Assembly (NCBI GenBank): GCA_020832655.1
Contig: JAFIEF010000003.1
Coordinates: 47,704-111,703, forward strand
Reading direction: 5' to 3'
Origin: Paracoccaceae bacterium
GTDB lineage: Bacteria > Pseudomonadota > Alphaproteobacteria > Rhodobacterales > Rhodobacteraceae
DNA: 64,000 nt
Under the pieces are notes generated by a model that did not search any database, was not told where the DNA came from, and saw nothing but the letters and a program-made list of their open reading frames with translations. The position numbers and the translations under genes were made by a program. Of this stretch, positions 31,662 through 40,718 are shown one piece after another. The stretch's first letter is position 1. Every line of letters begins with the position of its first letter.

Positions 31662-33701
31662 ATGTCGGATGCATTGGTGATATTCACCCCATCAGGAAAA
31701 CGCGGGCGGTTTGCCATTGGCACGCCCGTGCTGACCGCTGCGCGCCAGCTTGGGGTGGATCTGGACTCTGTCTGTGGCGGGCGCGGCATCTGCTCGAAAT
31801 GCCAGATCGCGCCAGGATATGGCGAGTTTTCCAAGCATGGTGTCACGGTGCAGCCTGATGCCCTGTCGGGCTGGAACAGTGTCGAACAGCGCTATCATGA
31901 CAAGCGCGGGCTGAAGGCCGGGCGGCGTCTGGGATGTCAGGCGCAGATCATGGGCAATATCGTCATCGATGTGCCCCCTGAAAGCCAGGTGCACCGCCAG
32001 GTGGTGCGCAAATCCGCCAGCGCGCGTCCGATCGTGATGGACCCGGCCACGCGGCTCTATCTGGTCGAGGTGACAGAGCCGGACATGCACGAACCCACCG
32101 GCGATTTCGAGCGTCTGACACAAGCGCTGCACGAACAATGGAACATTCCCGCCATCTCTGCCCCCTTGCCCGTGCTGCGCAAGCTGCAACCCGCGCTGCG
32201 CAAGGGGGGCTGGCAAGTCACGGTCGCGCTTCACAAGGATCATCAGGACGGCCCGCACCGGCTGCTGGATATCTGGCCGGGGCTGTATGAAGGCGGGCTT
32301 TACGGGCTGGCGATTGATCTGGGGTCAACGACCATTGCCGCGCATCTGTGCGATTTGCGCGACGGAAAGGTGGTGGCCTCTTCGGGCATCATGAACCCCC
32401 AGATCCGCTTTGGCGAGGATCTGATGAGCCGGGTCAGCTATGCGATGATGAACCCCGGCGGAGATCAGGAAATGACCCGCGCGGTGCGCGAGGGCATGAA
32501 CGCGCTGATTGCGGGCATTGTGTCCGAGGCCGAAATCAGCGCTGCGGAAATCATGGAAGCGGTGATCGTGTGCAACCCGGTCATGCACCATCTGTTCCTG
32601 GGCATCGATCCGGTCGAACTGGGGCAGGCACCCTTTGCACTGGCGACATCGGATGCGCTGTCGCTTGATGTACACGAGTTGGGCCTTGACAGCCTCAACC
32701 CCGCCGCGCGCGCCTATCTGCTGCCCTGCATCGCAGGCCATGTGGGCGCCGATGCCGCTGCCGTGGCGCTGTCGGAACGCCCCGATATGTCGGAAGATCT
32801 GGTGCTGGTGGTCGATGTCGGCACCAATGCCGAGATATTGCTGGGCGACCGCCGCCGCGTGCTGGCCTGTTCCTCGCCCACCGGGCCGGCCTTTGAAGGG
32901 GCGCAGATCTCCTCGGGGCAGCGCGCCGCCCCCGGCGCGATAGAGGCGCTGCGCATCGACGCGGTCACCAAGGAGCCGCGCTTTCGCGTGATCGGCTGCG
33001 CGTTGTGGTCGGATGAAGACGGCTTTGCCGAGGCCACCGAAGCCACCGGTATTACCGGCATCTGTGGTTCCGGCATCATCGAGGCGGTGGCAGAGATGCG
33101 CATGGCAGGGCTGGTCGATGCGTCGGGGCTGATCGGATCGGCGGAACAGACCGGCACCTGGCGCGCGCAACCCGAAGGGCGCACCCATGCCTATCTGATC
33201 CATGATGCCAGCGCCACAGGCGGGCCGCGCATCACTGTGACCCAAGGCGATATCCGCGCGATCCAGCTTGCGAAATCCGCGCTTTATGCGGGCGCGCGGC
33301 TCTTGATGGATGAAATCGGCACCGATCATGTTGACCGCGTGGTGCTGGCCGGTGCCTTTGGCGCGCATATCAGCCCCAAACACGCGATGGTGCTGGGCAT
33401 GATCCCAGATGCAAAGCTGGATCAGGTCACAAGCGCGGGCAATGCCGCCGGGCATGGTGCGCGGGTGGCGCTGTGCAGTGTCGCCGCGCGCGCCGAGATC
33501 GAACAGATCGTGCGGCGCATCCACAAGGTCGAAACCGCGATCGAACCGCGCTTTCAGGAGCATTTCGTCAATGCCAACGCAATGCCCCATGCGGTGGACC
33601 CATTCCCCGAACTGAAGCAGATTGTCACCCTGCCAGAGGTCAGTTTCAACACCGGCGGGGGTGACGGGTCGGGCGGGCGACGCAGGCGGCGCGCATCCTG
33701 A
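31662..33701 (+). CDS. Ferredoxin-ASKHA protein (DUF4445; RACo/RamA-like corrinoid-protein reactivator)
   Basis: A 679-residue protein. Residues 1-105 are a plant-type [2Fe-2S] ferredoxin domain with ligands Cys38, Cys44, Cys47 and Cys92 (CGGRGICSKC..LGC). A middle domain precedes the ASKHA ATPase fold: LAIDLGSTTIAAHL (Asp219), VVDVGTNAEILLGD, GICGSGIIEA and LAGAFGAHISP. In anaerobes this architecture reduces inactive Co(II) corrinoid proteins in an ATP-dependent way. In aerobic roseobacters, mutant data I recall tie DUF4445 proteins to a split B12-dependent methionine synthase. No corrinoid protein or methyltransferase gene is in the window. AGGAGG precedes the ATG; the tail is basic (GGRRRRRAS). 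Confidence 0.87.
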   Translation: MSDALVIFTPSGKRGRFAIGTPVLTAARQLGVDLDSVCGGRGICSKCQIAPGYGEFSKHGVTVQPDALSGWNSVEQRYHDKRGLKAGRRLGCQAQIMGNIVIDVPPESQVHRQVVRKSASARPIVMDPATRLYLVEVTEPDMHEPTGDFERLTQALHEQWNIPAISAPLPVLRKLQPALRKGGWQVTVALHKDHQDGPHRLLDIWPGLYEGGLYGLAIDLGSTTIAAHLCDLRDGKVVASSGIMNPQIRFGEDLMSRVSYAMMNPGGDQEMTRAVREGMNALIAGIVSEAEISAAEIMEAVIVCNPVMHHLFLGIDPVELGQAPFALATSDALSLDVHELGLDSLNPAARAYLLPCIAGHVGADAAAVALSERPDMSEDLVLVVDVGTNAEILLGDRRRVLACSSPTGPAFEGAQISSGQRAAPGAIEALRIDAVTKEPRFRVIGCALWSDEDGFAEATEATGITGICGSGIIEAVAEMRMAGLVDASGLIGSAEQTGTWRAQPEGRTHAYLIHDASATGGPRITVTQGDIRAIQLAKSALYAGARLLMDEIGTDHVDRVVLAGAFGAHISPKHAMVLGMIPDAKLDQVTSAGNAAGHGARVALCSVAARAEIEQIVRRIHKVETAIEPRFQEHFVNANAMPHAVDPFPELKQIVTLPEVSFNTGGGDGSGGRRRRRAS

Positions 33702-33719
33702 CCCACACCCGCTGCGAGG

Positions 33720-33755
33720 AAAAGACCCGGTGCCCTTGCAGGCACCGGGTCTTTT
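33720..33755. terminator. Bidirectional intrinsic terminator between the ASKHA gene and ccr
   Basis: A 15-bp perfect inverted repeat (33720-33734 with 33741-33755, loop CTTGCA) has AAAA at its left edge and TTTT at its right. It therefore looks like an intrinsic terminator from both sides. It lies 18 bases after the ASKHA stop and 24 bases beyond the stop of the convergent ccr. Confidence 0.9.
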
Positions 33756-33779
33756 CATGCGATCAATCGACAGCAGCGC

Positions 33780-35072
33780 TCAGCGTGTCGGGCCTGCTTC
33801 CAGCGCATCCTCGAAAGTGCGCAGCCCCGTGCGCGGGGCTTGCACCAGCACCGCCATATTGCCGGGCTTGTGCTCGTTGCGATACATCTTGGTATGCGCG
33901 GCGGGGATTTCCTTCCACGGGAAAACCTCTGACATGCAGGGGTCAAGGCGGCGTTCCAGCATCAGCTGGTTGGCAGCCGAGGCCTGTTTCAGATGCGCGA
34001 AATGCGACCCTTGCAGGCGTTTCTGGTGCATCCACATATAGCGCACGTCAAAGGTGCAGTTGAACCCCGACGTGCCCGCGCAGATCACGACCATGCCGCC
34101 TTTCTTGACAACCAGGGTCGAGACCGGGAAGGTCGCCTCGCCGGGATGTTCGAACACCATATCGACATTGACGCCCTTGCCGGTGATGTCCCAGATCGCC
34201 TTGCCGAATTTGCGCGCCTCTTTCAGCCATTCATTATATTCGGGGGTGTTTACTGTCGGCAACTGGCCCCAGCAGTTGAATTCCTTGCGGTTGATCACAC
34301 CTTTCGCGCCCTGATCGAGCACGAACTGGCGCTTGCTTTCATCCGAGATGACGCCGATGGCATTCGCGCCCGCCGTATTGGCAAGCTGGATCGCATATGA
34401 CCCCAGACCGCCCGAAGCCCCCCAGACCAGCACATTCTGGCCCGGCTTCAGGTCATGCGGTTCATGACCGAACAGCATCCGGTAAGCCGTGGCCAGTGTC
34501 AGCGTGTAGCAGGCCGATTCTTCCCAGGTCAGGTGCTTGGGACGCGGCATCAATTGCTGCGCCTGCACATTGGTAAACTGCGCGAAAGATCCGTCGGGGG
34601 TTTCATAACCCCAGATACGCTGGCTGGGCGAATACATCGGATCGCCGCCATTGCAGTGCTCGTCATCGCCGTCATCCTGATTGCAGTGAATGACAACCTC
34701 GTCGCCCACCTTCCAGCGCTTCACCGCCGATCCCACCGCCCAGACAATGCCCGACGCATCCGACCCGGCAATATGGAAGGGCGCTTTATGCACGTCAAAG
34801 GGCGAGATCGGCTTGCCCAGACCGGCCCAGATGCCGTTATAATTGACGCCTGCGGCCATCACCAGAACCAGCACCTCATGGCTGTCAAGCTGGGGGACAT
34901 CCACCACCTCGACCTGCATCGCCTGTTCCGGCTCGCCGTGGCGCTCGCGCCGGATCGCCCAGGCATACATCTGCTTCGGGACATAGCCGAGGGGCGGCAT
35001 TTCGCCGATTTCATACAGGTCTTTCTGGGGCGCATCGTAATGTGCTATCCCGCTATTGGTATCCAGAGCCAT
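33780..35072 (-). CDS. ccr: Crotonyl-CoA carboxylase/reductase
   Basis: A 430-residue medium-chain dehydrogenase/reductase that reductively carboxylates crotonyl-CoA to ethylmalonyl-CoA with NADPH and CO2, the key step of the ethylmalonyl-CoA pathway. Landmarks are PPLGYVPKQMYAWAIRRERHG at the start, AGVNYNGIWAGLG, the HCNQDDGDDEHCNGGDPMYS insertion typical of Ccr, and the NADPH loop VWGASGGLGSYAIQLA. A textbook GGAGG precedes the ATG. It implies growth on acetate or C2 units without a glyoxylate shunt, or feeding of PHB intermediates. The mutase and mesaconyl-CoA genes of the pathway are not in the window. Confidence 0.97.
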   Translation of the reverse strand: MALDTNSGIAHYDAPQKDLYEIGEMPPLGYVPKQMYAWAIRRERHGEPEQAMQVEVVDVPQLDSHEVLVLVMAAGVNYNGIWAGLGKPISPFDVHKAPFHIAGSDASGIVWAVGSAVKRWKVGDEVVIHCNQDDGDDEHCNGGDPMYSPSQRIWGYETPDGSFAQFTNVQAQQLMPRPKHLTWEESACYTLTLATAYRMLFGHEPHDLKPGQNVLVWGASGGLGSYAIQLANTAGANAIGVISDESKRQFVLDQGAKGVINRKEFNCWGQLPTVNTPEYNEWLKEARKFGKAIWDITGKGVNVDMVFEHPGEATFPVSTLVVKKGGMVVICAGTSGFNCTFDVRYMWMHQKRLQGSHFAHLKQASAANQLMLERRLDPCMSEVFPWKEIPAAHTKMYRNEHKPGNMAVLVQAPRTGLRTFEDALEAGPTR

Positions 35073-35468
35073 CTTTGCCTCCTACATGAGTGGGTCTGCG
35101 GGGGCCGCAGGTTGTGCTGCGCCGCAGAATATACTTGGCGCTTGCAGCATGGATAGAATCGGGCGCGCAACAATGCAACCCTAATTGTGAAGCTTTTGTA
35201 ATTTTATGTCTTGGCGCGCTGCCCCGCCTGAACCCACAACCACAGGGCTATGGGTCTGCGCCCTGTCGTGAAACGCGATCAAGCCTGGCAGTTGGCTGCA
35301 TTGCAGCTTTGGCAGGGCGCGGGCTGCAGCGCTTTGGCCCGGTCTGCGCGGGGATGCGGGCCTTCCGGCCCGCTGCCTTCGGTGAGAGTATTTGGGGCAA
35401 GATGAAGTCGGGGCGCGGATGATGGATTTCATCTGGCGCAAGCTGGTCGGGGACACCTTTCATGATTA
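35073..35468. other. 396-base intergenic region with extragenic repeat copy B
   Basis: This gap lies between the stop of the acyltransferase gene and the start of ccr (both leftward). The ccr-proximal part (35100-35220) is less GC-rich than its surroundings (TAATTGTGAAGCTTTTGTAA near 35183) and is the likely ccr promoter region. It holds a short direct repeat, GCAAC-AAT-GCAAC. The distal part contains repeat copy B. I see no credible coding sequence on either strand. Confidence 0.6.
35356..35407 (+). repeat. Extragenic repeat element, copy B
   Basis: A 7-bp hairpin (35356-35362 with 35367-35373, loop TTCC) is followed by the core GAGTATTTGGGGCAAGATGA and AG (35386-35407). Core and hairpin order match copy A (5424-5468) and copy C (62371-62446). 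It lies 62 bases beyond the acyltransferase stop. Confidence 0.6.
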
Positions 35469-36890
35469 TCAATCTTCCGGCAAGGCCAGACGCCGGGCAC
35501 CCCCTTCGGCAATGCCGGTGTCCGAATCAAGCCGTTGCAGGGTTGAAGCCGCGTAATAGCCCAGCGTGGTTTCCTGGCCCGGAGCCGTGGTAAGCTGCAC
35601 ATCATCACCTGAAATGATGCCGCGCAGGCGCAGGGCGGACAGCCCTTCATCAACTGCCTGATCAAGCGCGGCTTGCGGGAAATGGACCCAGGCGCGCCGC
35701 GCCTGCAAGGTCTCAGTCAGCACGGCGCATTCCTGCGCCAGTTCCGCACGGCTGCACGCACCGCCCCGGCGCACCAGCGCCGCCGCCACCAGCGGCACCG
35801 GCAGGACCGGCACTGCAGCGCGAATGCGCTGCATCAGCGCTTCAGACAGGGTTTCGGTGCTGGCATCCGGCTGTGTCGTCAGGAACTCGCGCAGCGACAA
35901 GGGCGCGCCATAGCACACCGCCGCATAGCCAAAGCGCGAAAACCGCCGTCGCAGCTTTTGCCAGATGATCCGCGATGTGAAACCCAGAACCACCTTGACC
36001 CGCACCGGAAAGCGCCGGATGCCCTGCATGCCTGCGCTGATCAGAACCCGATCTTCCAGCACCCGATCATAATTCAGCGCCACTGGCACGAATACGACAT
36101 CGGTGCCCGATTGCAGATCAAAGCCGCGCACGATGTAGTGCAACAGCCCTTTCTTGCCGCGGCCGACACTGCCATCCAGACTCAGCCCGCCTTCGGGAAA
36201 GATCGCCTGGGTCGTGCCCTGCTGAATCGACACCTGCACATAACGCGCCAGCACCGCCCGATAGAGCGGGTTGGAATAGCGCCTGCGGATGAAATACGCC
36301 CCCATCGCCCGGATCAGCGCTTTCAGCGGCCAGACGCGCGCCCATTCGCCGACCGCATAGCTTAGCGCCGAATGGCTGGACGCCAGCCAGGTGATCAGCA
36401 CATAATCCATGTTCGAGCGGTGATTCATCACGAACACCACCGCCGCATTGGGATTGATCTGCGCCAGCGCCTTGCTGTCAGCCCCGCCGATACGGACCTT
36501 GTACAAGCCCTGACTGAGACGCTGCGCGACCTTGATGGCAAAGCCGAAATAGGTGGCGGTGGAAAAGCCGGGCACGATTTCGCGCGCATAGGAACGTGCC
36601 CGCTCAAACGCCACATTGGGCGGCACGCCTTCCTGGCGGGCATAGTCGCGCACCGCCTGCATCACTTGCGGGTCATAGACCAGCCGCGTGACCTGATCCT
36701 GCCTGCGCATGATCTTGAATGGCTCAAGCGGGCGCGCCATCCGCGTGTTCAGCCTGGCGATCGCCCGTTCCATCCGGCGCCGGAAGAACCAGCGCACCGA
36801 CGGAAACAGGAAATGCGACGCGAAGGTCACCGCGGCAAAAGCAAGTATCAGGATCAGCGCCCAGAGCGGCACTTCAACAATCTGCAACAT
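35469..36890 (-). CDS. Glycerol-3-phosphate/lysophosphatidate acyltransferase (PlsB/PlsC family)
   Basis: A 473-residue membrane-associated acyltransferase. An N-terminal helix (about residues 8-30) is followed by a basic segment. The PlsC-type motifs are MNHRSNMDYVL (H-x4-D catalytic pair), FIRRRYSNPLYR, IFPEGGLSLDGSVGRGKKG and VFVPVALNYDRV. A 130-residue helical tail follows. The spacing and the FPEGG..RGK block resemble PlsB-type glycerol-3-phosphate acyltransferases more than the short PlsC enzymes, so acylation of glycerol 3-phosphate at the start of phospholipid synthesis is likely. It stands alone between ndk and ccr. Confidence 0.87.
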   Translation of the reverse strand: MLQIVEVPLWALILILAFAAVTFASHFLFPSVRWFFRRRMERAIARLNTRMARPLEPFKIMRRQDQVTRLVYDPQVMQAVRDYARQEGVPPNVAFERARSYAREIVPGFSTATYFGFAIKVAQRLSQGLYKVRIGGADSKALAQINPNAAVVFVMNHRSNMDYVLITWLASSHSALSYAVGEWARVWPLKALIRAMGAYFIRRRYSNPLYRAVLARYVQVSIQQGTTQAIFPEGGLSLDGSVGRGKKGLLHYIVRGFDLQSGTDVVFVPVALNYDRVLEDRVLISAGMQGIRRFPVRVKVVLGFTSRIIWQKLRRRFSRFGYAAVCYGAPLSLREFLTTQPDASTETLSEALMQRIRAAVPVLPVPLVAAALVRRGGACSRAELAQECAVLTETLQARRAWVHFPQAALDQAVDEGLSALRLRGIISGDDVQLTTAPGQETTLGYYAASTLQRLDSDTGIAEGGARRLALPED

Positions 36891-36930
36891 GCTGGCTATC
36901 TTGCAGGAAATACGGCGCGGGTAAACGCTG

Positions 36931-36986
36931 TTTGCCTGATCGGGCCTTGATCAGGCAAAACCCCGGACCAAAACCATGATCCGGGG
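36931..36986 (-). terminator. Tandem hairpins downstream of ndk
   Basis: Read leftward from ndk, the first hairpin has arms 36980-36986 and 36961-36967 (CCCCGGA/TCCGGGG) and runs straight into TTTT, a normal intrinsic terminator. A second perfect 11-bp hairpin (36931-36941 with 36949-36959) follows immediately and includes the TTTT. The acyltransferase ATG lies about 40 bases further on. Confidence 0.8.
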
Positions 36987-37016
36987 TGTCGAAATCCGTC
37001 ATCTTTCGGCCCGAAG

Positions 37017-37439
37017 TCAGCCGACCAGTTCGAGGCCCGAGAAGAAATAGGCGATTTCCACAGCCGCCGTTTCCGGCGCGTCAGAACCGTGGACCGAGTT
37101 TTCACCGACCGATTGCGCGAATTCGGCGCGGATGGTGCCGGGGGCGGCATCGGCGGGGTTGGTCGCACCCATCACTTCGCGGTTCTTGGCAATCGCGCCT
37201 TCGCCTTCCAGCACCTGCACCACAACCGGGGCCGACGCCATGAAGTCGCACAGCTCGTCATAGAAGGGGCGCTCGGCATGAACCTCATAGAATTTGCCCG
37301 CCTGCGCCTTGGTCAGATGAATGCGCTTCTGCGCGATGATGCGCAGGCCCGCTTCTTCGAATTTGGCATTGATCTTGCCGGTCAGGTTGCGGGTGGTGGC
37401 GTCGGGTTTGATGATCGAAAGCGTACGCTCGATGGCCAT
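37017..37439 (-). CDS. ndk: Nucleoside-diphosphate kinase
   Basis: A 140-residue enzyme that transfers the gamma-phosphate of ATP to NDPs through a phospho-histidine. It starts [17 protein letters not shown]. The active-site His is in [14 protein letters not shown], with the Kpn-loop [17 protein letters not shown] before it. Length and spacing are normal for the bacterial tetrameric form. AGAA precedes the ATG weakly. A strong terminator follows, so it is probably monocistronic. Confidence 0.98.
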   Translation of the reverse strand: MAIERTLSIIKPDATTRNLTGKINAKFEEAGLRIIAQKRIHLTKAQAGKFYEVHAERPFYDELCDFMASAPVVVQVLEGEGAIAKNREVMGATNPADAAPGTIRAEFAQSVGENSVHGSDAPETAAVEIAYFFSGLELVG

Positions 37440-37519
37440 GTCATGTTCTCCAGAAAAAACGGGCAGGCTTTGCCCAAGATTGCCCGCGCCTTAGCATGGC
37501 GCGGGGTCAAGGCCAAGCC

Positions 37520-38899
37520 TCAAGCGCGCAGCTTGCCCCACAGATCATAGTCGCCCGCCTCATCCACTGTGACGGTGACAATATTGCCTACGGCCAGCGC
37601 GTCGGTGCCGTCATCAATGAACAGGTTGCCGTCAATTTCGGGCGCGTCTGCCTTGGTGCGGCAGGTGGCGATACCGTCCTCGTCAATGTCATCGACGATA
37701 ACCTGCAAGCTCTGCCCCACCTTCGCGGCCAGCCTGACTTCGGATATGGCCTGCGCCTTTTGCATGAAGCGCTCCCAGCGGTCTGCCTTCACCTCATCGG
37801 GGACATGATCAGGCAGCGCGTTTGAGCGCGCGCCTGCGACATTTTCATACTGAAAACACCCCACCCGGTCGAGCTGGGCTTCGTCCATCCAGTCCAGCAG
37901 ATGCTGGAACTCTGCCTCGCTCTCGCCGGGATAGCCGACAATGAAGGTCGAGCGCAGCGTGATATCGGGGCAGATGCTGCGCCATTCGGCAATGCGCTCC
38001 AGCGTCTTTTCCCCGGCGGCGGGGCGGGCCATGCGCCGTAGCGTGTCGGGGTGGGAATGCTGAAACGGAATGTCCAGATAGGGCAGCACCAGCCCCTCTG
38101 CCATCAGCGGGATCAGATCACGCACATGCGGATAGGGGTAGATGTAATGCAGCCGCACCCATGCGCCCAAGCCCCCCAGATCGCGCGCCAGATCGGTGAT
38201 ATGCGCGCGGTGCCCGCGATCCGTGGCATGTTTGATATCGACGCCATAAGCAGACGTGTCCTGAGAGATCACCAGCAATTCCTTCACCCCCGCCGCGACC
38301 AGCTTTTCGGCCTCGCGCAGCACCGCATGGGCCGGGCGCGACACCAGCTTCCCGCGCATATCGGGGATGATGCAGAATTTGCATTTATGGTTACAGCCCT
38401 CGGATATCTTCAGATAGCTGTAATGGCGCGGGGTCAAGCTGACGCCGGATGCAGGCAACAGATCAATGAACGGGTCGGGGCTGGGGGGCACAGCGGCGTG
38501 CACCGCATCGAGCACCTGTTCATATTGATGCGGGCCTGTCACCGCCAGCACCTTGGGGTGCGCGCCGGTGATATAGTCGGGTTCCGCCCCCAGACAGCCG
38601 GTGACAATGACACGGCCATTTTCGGCCAGCGCCTCGCCAATCGCATCCAGGCTTTCGGCCTTGGCGCTGTCCAGAAAGCCGCACGTGTTGACGATCACCG
38701 CATCGGCGCCGGTATAATCGGGGCTGATCGCATAGCCTTCGGCCCGCAGCCGCGTCAGAATGCGTTCGCTGTCAACCAGCGCCTTGGGGCAGCCGAGGCT
38801 GACCATGCCGATGCTGGGCTGGCCGGGGCGCGAGGCGGGATCACGAAACTGCGCGCGCGGCGCAAGATCAGGGCGAAGATCGGGCGGGTTCTGACTCAT
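37520..38899 (-). CDS. rimO: Ribosomal protein S12 methylthiotransferase
   Basis: A 459-residue radical-SAM enzyme that adds a methylthio group to the conserved Asp of ribosomal protein S12. The UPF0004 domain starts [15 protein letters not shown] and continues [13 protein letters not shown] and [10 protein letters not shown], whose cysteines bind the auxiliary cluster. The radical-SAM motif is [13 protein letters not shown]-terminal TRAM domain ends the protein. The start is taken as the ATG at 38899 ([10 protein letters not shown]); one at 38908 is also possible and neither has a strong ribosome-binding site. Cytochrome b561 ends 62 bases upstream. Confidence 0.96.
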   Translation of the reverse strand: MSQNPPDLRPDLAPRAQFRDPASRPGQPSIGMVSLGCPKALVDSERILTRLRAEGYAISPDYTGADAVIVNTCGFLDSAKAESLDAIGEALAENGRVIVTGCLGAEPDYITGAHPKVLAVTGPHQYEQVLDAVHAAVPPSPDPFIDLLPASGVSLTPRHYSYLKISEGCNHKCKFCIIPDMRGKLVSRPAHAVLREAEKLVAAGVKELLVISQDTSAYGVDIKHATDRGHRAHITDLARDLGGLGAWVRLHYIYPYPHVRDLIPLMAEGLVLPYLDIPFQHSHPDTLRRMARPAAGEKTLERIAEWRSICPDITLRSTFIVGYPGESEAEFQHLLDWMDEAQLDRVGCFQYENVAGARSNALPDHVPDEVKADRWERFMQKAQAISEVRLAAKVGQSLQVIVDDIDEDGIATCRTKADAPEIDGNLFIDDGTDALAVGNIVTVTVDEAGDYDLWGKLRA

Positions 38900-38961
38900 G
38901 CGCGGCATATAGCCTGCCCATGCCTGCGCGGAAAGCCCTGATGCAGCAGACTGCGCGCGCC

Positions 38962-39486
38962 TCAGCGCGGGCCGAACCACATCCGCGCCATCAGCCGGTC
39001 ACGGCGGATGAACTGGTGCCAGCATGCCGCAGCCACATGCAGCGCAATCAGCGCCATCAGCAGCATCGACAACGCCCCATGCACGGCGCGCGCGGGCACG
39101 CCTGCGAAATCCGCAGGCATCGGGCCATCGCCGAACACCGCATCGGGCAGCCCGGTCTGGCGCGACATGACGATGCCAGAGGCCGCCATCGCAATCGCCA
39201 CGGCGTAAAGCGCCCAATGGATCAGCGGTGCCAACCGGTCGGGCAGCGCCATGCCGGTCATAACGCGCGGCGGATGCGTCGTACCCAGCCGCACCCCAAG
39301 GCGCACCAGCATCAGTGCCAGGATCGTCAGCCCCAGCCCCATATGCAGGGTGAAAGAGATCAGCTTGGCCGGGTCGGTATTGTCTTGCGGGGTCAGCACG
39401 AAGCGCCCGGCGACAAGCGCGCCGATCAGGAACAGCGCGAGCAGCCAGTGAAGCGTGACAAGGGCGGGGTGATAGCGGCGGGGCAT
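38962..39486 (-). CDS. Cytochrome b561
   Basis: A 174-residue four-helix membrane cytochrome of the prokaryotic CybB type. Haem-ligand histidines are visible in [10 protein letters not shown] (helix 1), FTLHMGLGL (helix 2), the helix 3/4 region [10 protein letters not shown] and [12 protein letters not shown] near the end. It probably passes electrons from the quinone pool to a periplasmic acceptor or removes superoxide, as shown for E. coli CybB. The 174 bases upstream contain TTGCA-N7-TGCAA (39532-39548) but no convincing known operator. Confidence 0.9.
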   Translation of the reverse strand: MPRRYHPALVTLHWLLALFLIGALVAGRFVLTPQDNTDPAKLISFTLHMGLGLTILALMLVRLGVRLGTTHPPRVMTGMALPDRLAPLIHWALYAVAIAMAASGIVMSRQTGLPDAVFGDGPMPADFAGVPARAVHGALSMLLMALIALHVAAACWHQFIRRDRLMARMWFGPR

Positions 39487-39660
39487 GACGGCAACCTTGA
39501 TCGGGGGTGACGGGGCGTGCAGCGTGCAACCATTGCATCAAGATTGCAATCGCACAGCGCAGCAGGCATCCTCAAGGCATTTCTCGACAATCTGCGCGTT
39601 TTGGTCGGCGCTGCGGCCTTCAGCCTGATGTGCCGCCCCTTCAGCGACCGCGAATTCCCG

Positions 39661-40713
39661 CTATATCCTGCGCCGCAACATCCGCAGCAGGCGCGACCAG
39701 ATCAGCCCCAGCGCCGCCATCACCGCCGCGACAATCCCGCTGATCAGCCCCCAGATATGATCGGCCAGCCGCAACCCCACGCGCAAAAAGCGCGACTTGC
39801 CCAGAAGTTCCAGCGCCCCCACACTGCGCGGCCCCAACGCGGCCGTGGCCCGCGCCATGCGCTGCGCATCGCTGACACTGTCGATATGGGCCACCACATG
39901 CAGCGTGGCGCGCGCGCCGATCTGGCGATTGACGGCGCCCAGATGCTCGCTGACCTGCATCGCGGGGCGCAGCGCCTCGGGGCGCGTGATGGTGGCCAGA
40001 TCATCGGCATTGCGAATGCCGGGCAGGCGCGCCCAATCCACCCCTTGGCGAAAACCCCGCGCATAGACCCCGCGCAAATCCGGGGTCAGCCGCCCCATGC
40101 GATGCGCGACCTTCAACAGCCCCGAGCCTGCCTTGACCAGATAGGAACTGCCGCCTGTGGCAATCACCAGCCCGGTTGCCCCGATGCCGATGAAAGACAG
40201 CGTCACATCGACCTGATCAACCGGATCGCCGCGCAGATAGGCCGCGCTTTCGCGCGACAGCGACAGCACATCGCCCGCAACGGTCAGATTGACCGCCAGC
40301 CCGCAGCCCAGATCCGCCCCCATCGTGCATTGGCGCAGATCATAGGCGCACGAAGCGCAGGCCCGGCTGCGCGCCAGCGCACCGAAATCCTGCGCGCGCG
40401 CCGTATCATAAGCGGCCTGCACGTCGGGTGCCAGCGCCACGCCCTGCGCCTGCGCCAGACCGACCAGCCCTTCCAGCGCAACCCAGTTGCGTGGCGCGGC
40501 CTGCAATCTATCGGTGATAGCTTCGCCCAGCGCCGCTGGCGTAGCTTCACGCAACAGCACCCGGTCATAGGCCGCGACAAGCTGCGCCTCGGTGCGCTCA
40601 ACCAGCCAGTTCCCGACCGGCAGGCGGGTCAGATGCCACAGCGACCAGCCAGAGAACACCAGCGACAGCAAAACCATCCCTGCCAGCACACCGCGCAGGA
40701 AGGGCCGCGCCAT
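39661..40713 (-). CDS. Membrane protein of unknown function
   Basis: A 350-residue protein. It has an N-terminal helix (residues 7-27) and a soluble segment with a Cys cluster (CASCAYDLRQC..GADLGC, about residues 118-137). A hydrophobic Gly-rich stretch (LSFIGIGATGLVIATGG, about 172-190) and a C-terminal helix with an Arg-rich tail (LLRMLRRRI) complete it. The middle holds an HVVAHIDSVSDAQRMARAT segment. I do not recognise the family. It begins 5 bases after the trpS stop, so it is probably co-transcribed with trpS. A topology with a large periplasmic domain between two anchors is plausible. Confidence 0.75.
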   Translation of the reverse strand: MARPFLRGVLAGMVLLSLVFSGWSLWHLTRLPVGNWLVERTEAQLVAAYDRVLLREATPAALGEAITDRLQAAPRNWVALEGLVGLAQAQGVALAPDVQAAYDTARAQDFGALARSRACASCAYDLRQCTMGADLGCGLAVNLTVAGDVLSLSRESAAYLRGDPVDQVDVTLSFIGIGATGLVIATGGSSYLVKAGSGLLKVAHRMGRLTPDLRGVYARGFRQGVDWARLPGIRNADDLATITRPEALRPAMQVSEHLGAVNRQIGARATLHVVAHIDSVSDAQRMARATAALGPRSVGALELLGKSRFLRVGLRLADHIWGLISGIVAAVMAALGLIWSRLLRMLRRRI

Positions 40714-40718
40714 CGCCC

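Noticed and set aside
35100..35200. GCAAC direct repeats as a regulator site for ccr
   Set aside because: Only two five-base units. Too short to assign to a known ccr regulator, so noted only as part of the intergenic region.
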